NCBI RefSeq assembly: GCF_020520425.1
Contig: NC_079487.1
Span: 78,125,141-78,189,140, forward strand
From: Spinacia oleracea
Taxonomy: Eukaryota > Streptophyta > Magnoliopsida > Caryophyllales > Amaranthaceae
Length of the DNA: 64,000 bases
Reading direction: 5' to 3'
Shown piece after piece: positions 1-11,090 of the stretch (the first letter of the stretch is position 1; every line of letters starts with the position of its first letter). The notes beneath the pieces are model-generated. The model was not told where the DNA came from, ran no database searches, and worked only from the letters and a program-made list of their open reading frames with translations. Position numbers and translations under genes: made by a program.

Positions 1-1683
1 ATCATGGTCAACCAAGAGATGTAACCCCGCGTAGATCGCAGAGATATAGATCTCAACCGGAAAGGTACTTATGTATTTTGACGAACGAGAGCTATGACGT
101 TCTATTACTTGAAAGTGATGAACCTGCGACTTACAAACAAGCTATGACGAGCCCTAGCTCCAAGCAATGGCAAGAAGCCATGCAATCTGAATTAGACTCC
201 ATGTTAGAAAACCAAGTATGGGATTTGGTCGATTTGCCAGATGGCTACCAAGCCATTGGAAGCAAATGGGTTTTCAAACTGAAAAAGGACAAGGATGGGA
301 AACTTGAAGTTTTCAAAGCTAGATTGGTTGCAAAAGGTTACAGGCAAGTCCATGGTGTGGATTACGATGAAACCTTTTCACCAGTTGCAATGCTAAAGTC
401 TATTCGGATAATGTTAGCAATCGCTGCATATTACGATTACGAAATATAGCAGATGGATGTCAAAACCGCTTTCTTAAACGGCGTTTATGACACAGCCTGA
501 AGGTTTTGAGGATCCAAAGAATGCTAAAAAGGTATGCAAGCTAAAGAAATCAATCTACGGATTGAAGCAGGCATCCAGGAGCTGGAATATACGTTTTGAT
601 GAAGCAGTCAGTGACTTTAGTTTCATCAAGAACGCAGACAAATCTTGTGTATACAAGAAGGTCAGTGGGATAAAAATTGCTTTCCTAGTATTATATGTCG
701 ACAACATATTACTTATCGGAAATGACATTCCTATGTTGAACTCTGTCAAGATTTGGCTTGGGAAATGTTTTTCGATGAAGGATCTAGGAGAAGCACAGTA
801 CATATTGGGCATCAAGATTTACAGAGATAGATCTAAAAAGATGATTGGACTTAGTCAAAGCACTTATATCAATAAGGTGCTTGATAGGTTCAAGATGGCA
901 GACTCCAAGCGAGGCTACCTACCCATGTGTCATGGAATAACTCTAAGCAAGACTCAGTGCCCAAAAACACTTGATGAGCGTAGACGAATGAATGGGATTC
1001 CATATGCGTCATTGATTGGTTCAATAATGTATGCTATGATATGTACACGCCCGGATGTTGCGTACGCACTCAGTGCTACGAGCAGATACCAGTCAGACCT
1101 AGGAGAGGCACATTGGACTGCTTCCAAGAATATTCTGAAGTACCTGAAAAGGCACAAAGATGACTTCCTGGTCTATGGTGGAGATGAAGAATTAATTGTT
1201 AAAGGCTATACGGACGCAAGTTTCCAAACCGACAAAGATGATTTCAGATCACAGTCTGGGTTTGTCTTCTGCCTCAATGGAGGTGCAGTAAGCTGGAAAA
1301 GTGCTAAGCAAAGCACCATTACGGATTCTACAACTGAAGCGGAGTACATTGTTGCACATGAAGCAGCAAAGGAAGCTATATGGCTAAGGAAGTTCATAGG
1401 CGAACTTGGTGTAGTCCCCTCCATTAAAGGACCAATAGCCCTGTATTGTGATAATAACGGAGCTATTGCACAGGCAAAGGAGCCTAGACACCACCAAAGA
1501 GTCAAGCATGTACTTCGTAGATTTCACCTTCTACGAGAGTTCGTTGAAAGAAAAGAAGTCGAGATAAGCAAGATTGGAACTGATGACAACATATCAGATC
1601 CATTGACTAAACCTCGGCCGCAGGCGAAGCACAACTCGCACACTGCAGCTATGGGAATCAAGCATATTGGAGAATGGCTTTGA
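1..1683 (+). pseudogene. Ty1/copia pol fragment (copy A): reverse transcriptase and RNase H, broken
   Basis: This is the 3' half of a copia polyprotein; its 5' part lies outside the window. The reading shows the copia RT start (YDETFSPVA), QMDVKTAFLNG, and a C-terminal RNase H with GYTDASFQ and DSTTEAEYI, ending KHIGEWL. Compared with copies B (27011-29702) and C (58436-60369) it has three lesions. A Trp codon became TAG at 447-449. About 17 bp are missing near position 485, between two short GTTT repeats, which shifts the frame. The RT catalytic motif reads YVDN instead of YVDD near 700. The fragment therefore cannot make active RT. The element runs on the + strand, opposite to B and C. Family assignment is firm; dating is not possible because its 5' LTR is not in the window. 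Confidence 0.95.
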
Positions 1684-2548
1684 TGTCCTTATTTAATGTT
1701 TTAAATGTTTTAGAGTTTAATTCTTTGTAAAACATTATTGGTTAATCATTCACAATAAATGAATAGAATTCATTTTTCCATTTAATTTGTGGTTTATTAA
1801 ATGATGAGTCCCTTCAATTTGACGATGTATTCAAGATAGACTGTCAGGACCAGTCCTGTGACTAAGAAATGTCTATCAAGTGAACTTGAACGTCAAAGGT
1901 TGAGAATGGTCCCTGGTCGGAGTTTTCTATAAAATTGGACGCATAGAAAACGTTAGACGACTAGAATGCAAGATGACTAGTAGTTCTGTTTCTTGAACTA
2001 TGTGGACATGGCAATGTCATAATCATTTGCATAGATACTTACTTTGAGAAGACTAGTATCGGACAGACCTATGAAACTTTACTGTAAGAGATGAAAATCT
2101 GTCATAAGTAAATTTCATTAAAATTATTAGACACTAAATCCTCAATACCTGAGTGATTTGAGATTACTTGTTTGAGAACTGGTTACTTTGACGTTGACCA
2201 ACCGTCGCACCGTAAAAGAAGGCTATAAAGGCAACGCTCAGGTAATCACCTATCAAACGAAGTCTAATCTCAAGATCGCAAGATTGGGATTGTCCTCCCA
2301 TAAATCGGGATGAGATGCTTAAAAGTTGTACAAGGCCACTCGGAGAGCTAGAAATTGTGAAATGCATGGCCGTGCTCGGATGAATCATAGGCTATGATTA
2401 TCTGTTTATTTGATCAGTTGAACTCTGAAACCGAGAAACACCTCTGGACATAATAAGGATGACAACTCTTACCTTACATTCAAGAGCAAGCATCGAGCGA
2501 CAAAGGAATTAGGAAATGCACACTTGTCCCTAAGGACAAGTGGGAGAC
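1684..2548 (+). other. 3' internal untranslated region of copia copy A, with polypurine tract
   Basis: No reading frame is conserved here. The same stretch follows pol in copies B (27010-26147) and C. It ends in a short purine-rich tract (AAGTGGGAGAC, about 2538-2548) directly before the LTR, where plus-strand DNA synthesis is expected to be primed. Confidence 0.8.
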
Positions 2549-2874
2549 TGAAGGAAATAATGCCCTTGGTCCAAGTATGCATTCAATGATAAGTCTAATA
2601 AATGCGGTTCAGTATTAATTAACAAGTTAATAATTCAGTGAGATCAAGTGAGCTGAATGCCTAGCTAGAGGCCGCTTCAGTTCAAGTGGAATTAATGATA
2701 TTAATCCACAGCTTACTCTTGACTGAACCCGTAAGGTCACACAAATAGTACGTAAACGGATCAAGTATTTAATGGCATTAAATACTCTATCTATGGATAT
2801 TCGGAATCGACGGATCTTGGTTTCAGTGGGAGCTGAGATCGTCACAAGCAAGTGAATACTCCGAAAACAATGAT

Positions 2875-3180
2875 ATTGCCGGAAACGGAAATATGGATCG
2901 TATCGGAAATATAAATATTATCCAAGTCGTAGATGTTGCCGGAAACGGAAACATGGTACGTATCGGAAAATATTATTGGAAATGGAAATATTGCCGGAAT
3001 CGGAAATATTGCCGGAAACGGAAATATTGTCAGAATCGGAAATATTATCGGAATCGGAAAATAGTTCCGGAAACGGAAATATTAAATATTTGTTCGAAAC
3101 GGAAATTAATTCCGGAATCGGAAATATTAAATATTGTTCGTATCGGAAATGAATTCCGGAACCGGAATTTAATCGGAAGC
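2875..3180. repeat. Iterated TTCCG/CGGAA array in the copia LTR
   Basis: Roughly 15-20 imperfect iterations of a 14-20-bp unit of the type CGGAAATATTGCCGGAAA. The same array is in every LTR of the family: 25497-25835, 34576-34914, 56170-56480, 57061-57255, and in diverged form at 4130-4400. Unit number and order differ between copies. It lies upstream of the LTR TATA box, where an LTR enhancer would be expected. The regulatory role is inference. Confidence 0.85.
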
Positions 3181-3553
3181 GTATCGTACGAATGAGCATC
3201 GGACGAGGCCTGCCGGACGAAGGCCCAGCACGAAGCCAGGCCATCGCCCAGCAAGCAAGACGTGTGCCAAGGCCCAGCCCAAGGCAGCGCCAGGCCCACC
3301 GCAAGGCAGGCCCAGCGCGCCAAGGTGAGGCTGCGTAGCGTGGGCTGCGTGGGCCGAGCGCACGCGTGCAGGCGCCCTCGTGGCTCCGTGCGTGTGTGTG
3401 CTTGTGTCCATGCACAATTCCTAAGTCTATTAGGATTTGGTGTATGATTAAATTCCTATTCCTAAAAGGATTATTTAATTAATTAGAGTCCTTGTAGGAT
3501 TCTAAGTTTAATTAAATCGTATCCTACTAGGATTCCAATTCCCTTTCCAAACC

Positions 3554-3566
3554 TCTATAAATAAGG
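3554..3566 (+). promoter_or_regulatory. TATA box of copia copy A LTR
   Basis: TCTATAAATAAGG, about 1 kb into the LTR and followed by an AT-rich leader. The same motif recurs in the older LTR at 4892 (CTCTATAAATATG) and, reversed, in the LTRs of copies B and C. It probably marks the U3/R border. Confidence 0.6.
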
Positions 3567-3919
3567 GCCTAGGGTCATAATTTATGAACATGGAATTGAA
3601 GTATTCAAAGGGTAAGTTTTTGAAAGAAAAATAAGCCAAACACTTGCAAACACTTAACCGAATTTCCTAGTAACCTTAAGGGAGATTCTAGTTGGTCTAA
3701 CTTGAGGCGGATCCGGACGTACTGTGGACTATCTACGGAGAGACGACATTTGGAGTCCTAAAGGCTTGTTCTTGTTCGGTTCGGGCGCAGCTAGGGAGGG
3801 CACGCTACAAAGTGTATGCTCCTAAATTATGCTAAATGATTATGTGTAAATAATATGTTTCCTGGCATTAAGGTTTTTCCGCATGATTTATGTTTTGTCA
3901 TATGTATCATAACCTATCA

Positions 3920-5249
3920 GAGGCCGCTTCAGTTCAAGTGGAATTAACAATATTAATCCACAACTTACTCTTGACTGAACCCATAGGGTCAAACAAATAG
4001 CACGCGAATGAAACAAGTATTTAAGTGAATATATTATTCATTAAGTTCTCTATTTATGATCATTCGGAAATGACTGATCTCGGTTCCAGTGGGAGCTGAA
4101 ATCGTCAAAAGGCAAAGTAAAGAATATTACGGAAATGAAGATATTGCCGGAAACGAAAATATGGTTCATGACGGAAATATAAATATTATCCAAGTCGTAG
4201 ATGTTGCCGGAAATGGAAACATGGATCGTATCGGAAAATATTATCGGAAATGGAATATTACCGAATTAGAAATATTGCCGGAAACGAAAATATTACCGGG
4301 ATCGGAAATATTGTCGGATTAGGTTTCCGGAATCGGAAATATTGACGGAAACGTAAATATTTGTTCGAAACGGGATAGATTCCGGAATCAGAAAACGAAT
4401 CAGAAGCTCGACGAGCGACAAGCCGGCAAGCGAGCCGGCCCATCGCTCGACAAGCAAAAGGCCGAGCGCACATCACTAGGCGTGAAGCCCAGCACCGGCG
4501 CCCAGCCGTGTGCAATGGGCCTTGAGAAGCGTGGGCCGCAACGAGCCAAGGCAAGCAGCAACAAGCCAAGGCAAGCAGCAGCGCATGGTCGAGGCAAAGC
4601 AGCAGCACGCGCGGGGCCTTAGGCCAGCAGCGACTGCATTTGGGGCTATCCAGGCACGCGCGGCAGCGTGGCCCTTGTGGTTGCGTTGGTTGCTTCTTCT
4701 TGAGCTTCAAGAAATATCCGATTACTTAGTCGCCAAGTAACTTTGGCTTTGAGTATTAGTTTTCCTAGTCCTACTAGAATTCGATTAATTAAGTGTTTAA
4801 TTATTGCTGCAAATTCTAATTGGTTAAGAATTTCAATCCTAATGGGATTGGTAATTTCTTTCTTAATCAGACTCAATTCCTTATTTTCTACTCTATAAAT
4901 ATGAGGCTAGCCCTCATAATTTACATACATCAAAGACATATTCTTTACATATATTGTGTTCAAGGGAGAACATGTTTTATAGCCTAACCCGAGTACATAA
5001 AACCTTAGTAATATCCTAGTTGGTTGAACCTAAGGCGGATCTGAACGTATTGTGGACTTTCTACGGAGGGGCGACACTTGGAGCTCTAAAGACTTGTTCT
5101 TGTTCGGTTCGGGAGCAGCTAGGGAAGGCACGCATCACATTGTATGTAACCTAAATTATCCTAATTGACTATGTGGCAATTAATTTGGATTCCTGGTTTT
5201 ATGGTTTTTCCTCATGAATTATATTGTTTGTATTATTCATAACCCTACA
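3920..5249 (+). repeat. Divergent, 5'-truncated LTR of the same copia superfamily
   Basis: The sequence begins in the middle of the LTR (GAGGCCGCTTCAG, equivalent to about 2668 in copy A) and runs to an LTR-like end (ATAACCCTACA). It has a diverged iteron array, a GC-rich block (4400-4680), a TATA box and the conserved GTTGGTTGAACC...GGTTCGGGAGCAG stretch. It is clearly older than copies A-C. Its missing first part may lie on the other side of copy A outside the window, which would mean copy A inserted into it. Confidence 0.8.
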
Positions 5250-6361
5250 AAGAGAACTCACAAAAATGTCGAACAAAACTGCAACACAAATGACGAATAT
5301 TTTCGTCAAAACTCGGTTTTAAAGAAGCAGAACGCAAGAAAATTCTTGCGCCCGCCATGTCAGTTCAAGAATGTTCTTGCGCAACACTGTTAAGCATTGA
5401 GAAAATAGCGCTGCAACACTCGCTGATAAAAAAAATCGGGCCACTTAGCCTTCGCCTAACTGTAAATTCACCGTTATACTTTACGATTTCCTTCCCGCGG
5501 AAAAAGTAACGGTGTTTTTTTCAAAATTATTATTTTTATTCAAAAATGATAATAAGTATCGTTGGTCCACCAACAGGCCACAACCTCTCGGGATATAATC
5601 TTGATCCACTAACCGGTCACGACCCTTTATTTTCATCGGAATTTCTTATTTCTAAACAATAAAAATTCCCAAGTTATTTTCGAAAATTAAATTTTCCGTT
5701 TTCTAAAAAACGAGAGTTAAGTTTAAGAATTTTCGTTTTCTAAAAAACGGGAGTTAGATTTGAAAATTTCCGTTTCTAAAAAAACGAAAGTCAAGCCAAG
5801 TTTTCCGCTTCTAAAAAGCGAGAGTCAAGTTTTCGTTTCTAAAAATTGAGAGTTAAGCCAAGTTTTCCGCTTCTAAAAGGCGAGAGCTAAGTTTCCGTTT
5901 CTAAATACGAGAGTTAAGCCAAGTTTTCCACTTCTAAAAAGCGAGAATTAAGTTGAGTTTATTCCATTTTCTCTAAAAAATAAGGTAGTAGTTTGCCGCT
6001 TTTTTCAAAAATTAGGACAGCCGAGTAATGTTTTTCGCTTTCTTTCAAAAAGCAGGGTCCTTAAGTTTCTTCGTCTAAGTCTAAACATGTTTTAAACTTC
6101 CGTTTTTGAAAATTTCCGTCTATCTAAACACCTTCAATGACATTGTGAAAAGGTATAAGTTCAGTCGGCGGATCTCCAATGACTCACAAGGAGAGATGTT
6201 GACATTCCAAGTGATGATCCTTAAATCAAATGTTATCACTCTGGGGCTCGTGAGACCCTCGCACCCGAATAAGTTTCCAAAATTAGATTCGTTAGACGCA
6301 CTTCGTCCATAATACTTTGATCATCGTCTTAATCAAACTTAATCAAAGTGGGGCTAACTGT
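5250..6361. repeat. Unassigned repetitive DNA with an array of small hairpins (5690-5960)
   Basis: No coding region is recognised. From about 5690 to 5960 a 30-40-bp unit is repeated imperfectly about eight times. Each unit has short inverted arms around CTAAAAA (for example TTCCGCTTCTAAAAAGCG) followed by GAGAGTTAAG. Two copies of a TTCTTGCGC/GCGCAAGAA motif lie at 5331-5395. The stretch ends in AGTGGGGCTAACTGT (6348-6362), which resembles a polypurine tract followed by an LTR start, so this may be the 3' part of a Ty3/gypsy element. That assignment is a guess. Confidence 0.45.
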
Positions 6362-6600
6362 AGTTGGTTGAACCTAAGGCGGATCTGAACGTGTTGTGGA
6401 CTTTCTACGGAGGGGCAACACTTGGAGATCTAAAGACTTGTTCTTGTTCGGTTCGGGAGAAGTTAGGGAAGGCACGCATCACATTGTATGTAACCTAAAT
6501 TATGCTAATTGACTATGTGACAATTAATTTGGATTCCTGGATTTATGGGTTTTCCGCATGAATTATATTGTTTTCATAACTCTATAGCGGTATCACGAGA
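6362..6600 (+). repeat. LTR 3' end plus primer-binding-site-like sequence (old copia fragment)
   Basis: This stretch repeats the last 220 bp of the divergent LTR (GTTGGTTGAACC to CATAACTCTATA). It is followed at about 6588 by GGTATCACGAG, almost the same as the primer binding site of copy B (TGGTATCACGAGCC). It is therefore the junction of a 5' LTR with the internal region of an otherwise lost element. Confidence 0.7.
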
Positions 6601-6604
6601 GGCG

Positions 6605-7070
6605 ACGCGGCTAGTCGTGCGGTGTGTGCTGTGAATGTTGAATTTCACGAAACTAGAGAATGGAAAGAATATGTTGAATTTCACAAAACTAGAGAAGGGG
6701 AAAGGACCCAAAGAACCAGATAAGGGAAGGATGAGAAGCGGGAAAAGCAAAGAACCAGAGAAGGGGGAAGGACCCAGAGAACCAGATAAGGGAAGGATGA
6801 GAAGCGGGAAAAGCAGAGAACCAGAGAAGGGGAAGGAGGAGAAGCGGGAATGTAATTTTTTTGGGAAATCTTTTGGACGACTCGTTTGTGAATTGAGCCC
6901 GCACTTGAGTTTAAAGCTCACACTTGAATTTAAGTGCTTCCAATTTTTTCATATGAGCCTGAACTTGTGAAAATGTATCTTTTTCTTTTTGTTTTTGTGC
7001 TCTCAAATGCTGCCAATTTACTAAATCAGCCGCACTTGAAGGGAAGCACATGACGATTTTTCTATTAGTA
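6605..7070 (-). mobile_element. CACTA (En/Spm) terminal fragment with a minisatellite
   Basis: Read on the minus strand from 7070, the sequence begins TACTAATAGAAAAATCG and goes on with the same subterminal text as the CACTA element at 53982 (CACTAGTAGAAAAATCG, then CTTCCCTTCAAGTG and GAGAGCACAAAAA). At 6705-6840 a purine-rich unit of about 67 bp is repeated twice; it corresponds to the pyrimidine-rich leader at 54175-54260 of the other copy. The terminal CACTA has decayed to TACTA. The fragment is cut off at its inner side near 6605. Confidence 0.75.
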
Positions 7071-8460
7071 ATTTTACCCTGGCCAAAAGCGGTAATTTCA
7101 GTGATGAAACAAACATCCACTTGTCAATGCATTCCTAATCAAACAATGAACGTTCTAAGACTAACTGGCTCATTCCCCAAATCCACATTTCCATTTATAG
7201 TAACTTCTATTTGTAGTAACTTCTATTTATAGTAACTGAACTCCACCTAAATCTCTAAAGAGATTGAAAAGCGTAAAAAGAGTTTTAATCCTGAATAAAC
7301 GTGTGGATAAGATCACAAGCGCAAGACATTTCTTGCGCACAGGGCCCAGTGCAAATAAACTTTCACGCATGTATCCATGCGCAAACATTATTCTCACGCC
7401 CTTATTTCAATCCAATACAACCACAAACTCTGAATCTCATCTAACACCAAAATTGAGTAATATGGCGCTTGAGTTTCAGCGCAAGAAAATAATTGCGATG
7501 AGGTGTTGGGCGCAAGAAAATTCTTGCGCACAGGTGAGTTTCAGCAGTTTCATAACTGCTAAACGTCTATCTTTACGACAATCTTCACTATAAATAAGGC
7601 CTTAAACCACCGGATTAAAGACACCACATCTAATCTCTACACTATACCCAAGTTATAATCTAAGCCTAAGCCCTCAACACGCCTTCGCAATCGTCCTATA
7701 CTCGTAATAGTTCTTCCGTATTAACTCTTGTTAAGCAAAACTTTGTCCGTATAAGCATTCAAAACACCCCAATTACCGCCGAAGGTATAGCCCATTCGCA
7801 AGCCTAAAGGAAGTTATGGTTCTTACCCAAGAGTCAAGTCAAGTCGATGAAAGCACGCTGCGGAAAAGGAAAACGAGCAAAGACAGGTGGTAAGTTTCTG
7901 AGAACCGCAATATAGCCTAAACTATATTGTAACGTGCCATATTATGTTTATTGCTTTAATCACCTTTATAAAATGTTAACATAATTAAATTGGTTATTCG
8001 ATCACGCCTAATAAGATATTCTTTGGACAATCCGGATTATTGCTAGGTTCCTTAAATTAATCTAAATCATCCTATCGATGCTTGTTAGTTAATACGTGTG
8101 CATTAAAATAAGTTCAGATTAGTAATGTAGTCTAACAAATGTCCCGTCATCGTTACATTAAGCTAGTAAGGACCGCCGCATGGGTTAATGCTGGGCACTT
8201 CCCGTATTAGTAAATGTCCCCCAAACCCTCAATCCCTACTATGCGGATGTACATTGAGCAATCTCCACTCCAGGGATCACAAGGGAACCTAAGACCGTTG
8301 TGGTCAAATACGTGAGCATGAGTTTCGGATGTTACTCTCGTATCACAATAACTGGGTTTTGTCAGTTTTCCTCATTGTCGTCGAAAACTGACGACTCCAT
8401 GGTCTAGTAAACAGGAGGCTACGACCACCCAGTTAGTCCCCGTTTACTTAATATTGATTG
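7071..8460. other. Unassigned repeat-like DNA, possibly an LTR
   Basis: No gene is recognised. A TATA-like box (ACTATAAATAAGG, about 7588) is followed by a C-rich leader. Near-palindromic GCGCAAGA...TTCTTGCGC motifs occur at 7319 and 7507 and link this stretch with 5331-5395. The arrangement resembles an LTR promoter region, but no ends or target duplications were found. Confidence 0.3.
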
Positions 8461-8529
8461 CCACATCCCCCAGGGAAGGATAAAGATATTCTAAAAACGT
8501 ATTTTTGTCCCCCCTCACACTTGGAGAAA

Positions 8530-9300
8530 TCAATTATGTTGGGCCTATTGCTCCAAACAAATATTCAAATCCTATCCATCTTGCATTTTTCAATTCATTG
8601 TCCCCTCCCTTCTTGGGTGTTGATAATGTATGGGTCAACAACGTCAGCTTTGATACCATGATAAACTTAATGGGTCATACACAAACTCGTACATGAGAAG
8701 AGATTGATCGCATATACTTCTAGCGGAATTTCATCCTAAAACCAATTAGTGATACGTGGAGTAACCCACAAATCTTATATGTTAGTTAATCTCCCTCTAT
8801 TTCTCCCATGTGAGACAATCAGGCCCAAATCACATGTGGGTTAGTTTTCTCTAACAATCCGCCTCACATGTAAGTCCATCTTATTTCTTACAATTTGGAC
8901 TAGGTCATTACTTTCTCATTGGGCCTTCTTTGGTCTTCCAACTTGAGGTGGAATGACCCCCTAGTTTGGTCAATCAATTATGTTAGGCTTTCTGCTCCAA
9001 ACAAATGTTCAAGTCCTCTCCACCTTGCATTTTTTAATGCATTGAGCCCTTCCTTCTTGGATGTTGATAATGGGCCAGAAACGCCAGCTCTTATACCATG
9101 ACAAACTCATTGGTCATACACAAGCACATACAAACTAGATAAGAAATTGACTACATATAAGTCTAACGGTTCCATCCTAAAACCAATTGGTGATAGGTGG
9201 AGTAGCTTAACAATCTTTTATGTCAGTTAATCTCTCTTTATTTCTTACATGTGAGACAATTAGCCCCAACTCACATGTAGGTTAATTTTCTCAACTACTA
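8530..9300. repeat. Two diverged direct copies of a dispersed repeat
   Basis: Copy one (about 8530-8860) and copy two (about 8975-9300) share the order CAATTATGTT...GCTCCAAACAAAT, CTTCTTGG.TGTTGATAATG, ATACCATGA.AAAC, CATCCTAAAACCAATT, GTGGAGTA and ACATGTGAGACAATTAG. No open reading frame is preserved. The type of element is not recognised. Confidence 0.6.
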
Positions 9301-9457
9301 CCGATTCAACGACTAAGGCAATACTAGCCCAAGAGGTCAACGGCTCGAAGGAAAAAAAAAGGCTCTCTCTGCTAAAAAAAATTAACAGAAGGTCTTGCGC
9401 ACACAAGGTGTACGATAAATTTATTATATACCAATATGTTTTTTACCCCATTTTTTT

Positions 9458-9642
9458 TAACTTTCATCTAGCTTTTTTTTTTTTTTTGAGGGATTTTTTA
9501 AAGGGGTGCAACACGAGGACTTCCCAGGAGGTCACCCATCCTAGTACTACTCTCGCCTAAGCACGCTTAACTGCGGAGTTCTGATGGGATCCGGTGCATT
9601 AGTGCTGGTATGATCGCACCCTAACTTTCATCTAGCTTTTTT
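9458..9642 (-). mobile_element. 5S rRNA-derived retroposon with poly(A) tail and target-site duplication
   Basis: On the minus strand the order is target repeat, complete 5S sequence, a short non-5S stretch (TTTAAAAAATCCCTC), 15 or more A, target repeat. The flanking direct repeats share TAACTTTCATCTAGC plus a T run (9458-9478 and 9622-9642). A poly(A) tail together with a long target duplication is the signature of LINE-driven target-primed reverse transcription. The absence of TG...CA ends argues against a Cassandra-type TRIM. Confidence 0.85.
9503..9621 (-). rRNA. 5S rRNA copy (single, retroposed; probable pseudogene)
   Basis: 119 nt on the minus strand, from GGGTGCGATCATACCAGCAC to GTGTTGCACCCC, matching the plant 5S rRNA along its full length. 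Box A, the intermediate element (GCGAGA) and box C can all be read. The only difference from the usual angiosperm text that I noticed is CTTAGG for CTTGGG near nucleotide 64, at the edge of box A. It is not in a tandem array, has only three T after its 3' end as terminator, and is followed by a poly(A) tail, so it is a retrocopy. Because the 5S promoter is internal it might still be transcribed. Confidence 0.9.
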
Positions 9643-9745
9643 AAACTTGTATGTTATATAAAACAAAAAGTTGATAGATAAACATTTTAAAGGGTTAAAT
9701 GATTAATTTTATACACTATTAGTGATTTTGAAAAAAGTATTTATG

Positions 9746-11079
9746 GAAATTCCCATTTGTACACTTGTACGTACTATTGGCTTCTACCAATGATACACTT
9801 AATTTTAATTATATTGCCAATGGTACACTTAAGATATTGACTTTTTTATTACCATGAATTATTCCATTAAATATTTAATCGTGGTTAACTATTATTTTAT
9901 TTTAAAAAAAAAAACTTCACAGAGTTTACTCCGTATTTTCTCTGCTCCTATTCTTCTTTGCAAAATGGGGTTCACCATCACCATCACAAAGCACTTAGTA
10001 CAAAAGATCAAAACTTGGGAGTCACTTAAGACTTGTCACTCTGAAAATCATGTAAAAATAAATTCCATATGATTTCTCCAAACCCAATTAAAAACAGAAG
10101 AACATTTGTGTTCACTTTCATTCCAATGCACTGCTCGTTGTAAGAAGAGTGTCAAAACATTTCAGTCTTCTTCCTCAAAGAAACTCAAAAAATGGCATTT
10201 TATTTCAGCCAAAGCATTAAAAATACTACAAGGATCACCCGTGAAATAATTAGTAACATATACATTTGTAAGCACACACTTCCAAGACTCAAGTCGTTCT
10301 TCAGAAAATGGTCAATCACAACCAAACTGTTACTTTCAGTGTTACGTTTTTTCTTTATTTGTTTTTTTTAAGGTAAAAATTAGTTCATTCATAAAATAGT
10401 CATACGGCATCTACAATAGAAATCAAAACTAACAAATACAAAACAATTGGGCTCAAGCAAAATACTAATCCGGCAAAACCACGATCGTTGTAGATGAGAT
10501 TTGACAATGATGAATACCCTCTTTCACATCGTTGTTTGATACAGCCTTCAACGAGGGGTCTTTCGATCTGTTGTAGCTTTGGTATTGAATTAAATCTGAT
10601 TCAATTGATTGTAGACGTAAGAATGACATCCGTTGTAACCCCGCACAAATCTTCATTAATAAATCAACTTTTCTGCGAAATTAAAAACATGGCCCCAAAC
10701 TCTCACAAGTAGAGAGATAAAATCCATTAAATGGGTACAGATAACCCAATAAATGGGTAAAAAAGCTCTCCAATAGGGAGAGAATGGAGTTTTTATTCCG
10801 AACATGAAATCAAAAGCTATGAAAAACAAGAAAAAGGGGGCTTACCATCAACCTAATGGTTAGTGGTAACCCCTATAAAATTAGGGTTTTGAAAGAGGAA
10901 GAGAGAAAAGGTTCTTTATTTGTTTTTCTTATTATTTTTAAACAATGGTTAACTGTAGTTAAACTATCTAATGGTAAAGTCTATCATAATAACATTATAA
11001 GTGTACTATTTGCAAGTCAATTTATATTGAGTGTATCGTTGGCAAAAGTCAATAGTACAAGTGTACTAGTGGGAATTTC
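9746..11079. mobile_element. Terminal-inverted-repeat element, non-autonomous, type unclear
   Basis: The left end (GAAATTCCCATTTGTACACTTGTAC...) and the reversed right end (GAAATTCCCACTAGTACACTTGTAC...) agree over about 55 bp with gaps, including an inner GATACAC block. The 1.3-kb interior is AT-rich and I recognise no protein in it. A target duplication was not clear, so MULE or hAT cannot be decided. Confidence 0.5.
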
Positions 11080-11090
11080 TCAAATATCTA

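Larger units (their letters stand above)
2549..3919 (+). repeat. 3' LTR of copia copy A
   Basis: The LTR starts TGAAGGAAATAATG and ends ATAACCTATCA, where copies B and C end ACCTAACA. It is about 1.37 kb. In order it holds a U3 part with the TTCCG-rich array (2875-3180), a GC-rich stretch (3195-3400), a TATA box (3554-3566), and a conserved stretch at 3690-3830 that is the best preserved part among all LTR copies. Matching LTRs are at 24766-26146, 33842-35225 and 55449-56798. Confidence 0.93.

Noticed and set aside
5690..5960. CRISPR-like array
   Set aside because: Units are imperfect, without spacers of even length, and the DNA is a plant nuclear sequence.
9458..9642. Cassandra TRIM (LTR carrying 5S sequence)
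   Set aside because: No TG...CA ends and no 5-bp duplication; instead poly(A) and long direct repeats directly at the 5S ends.
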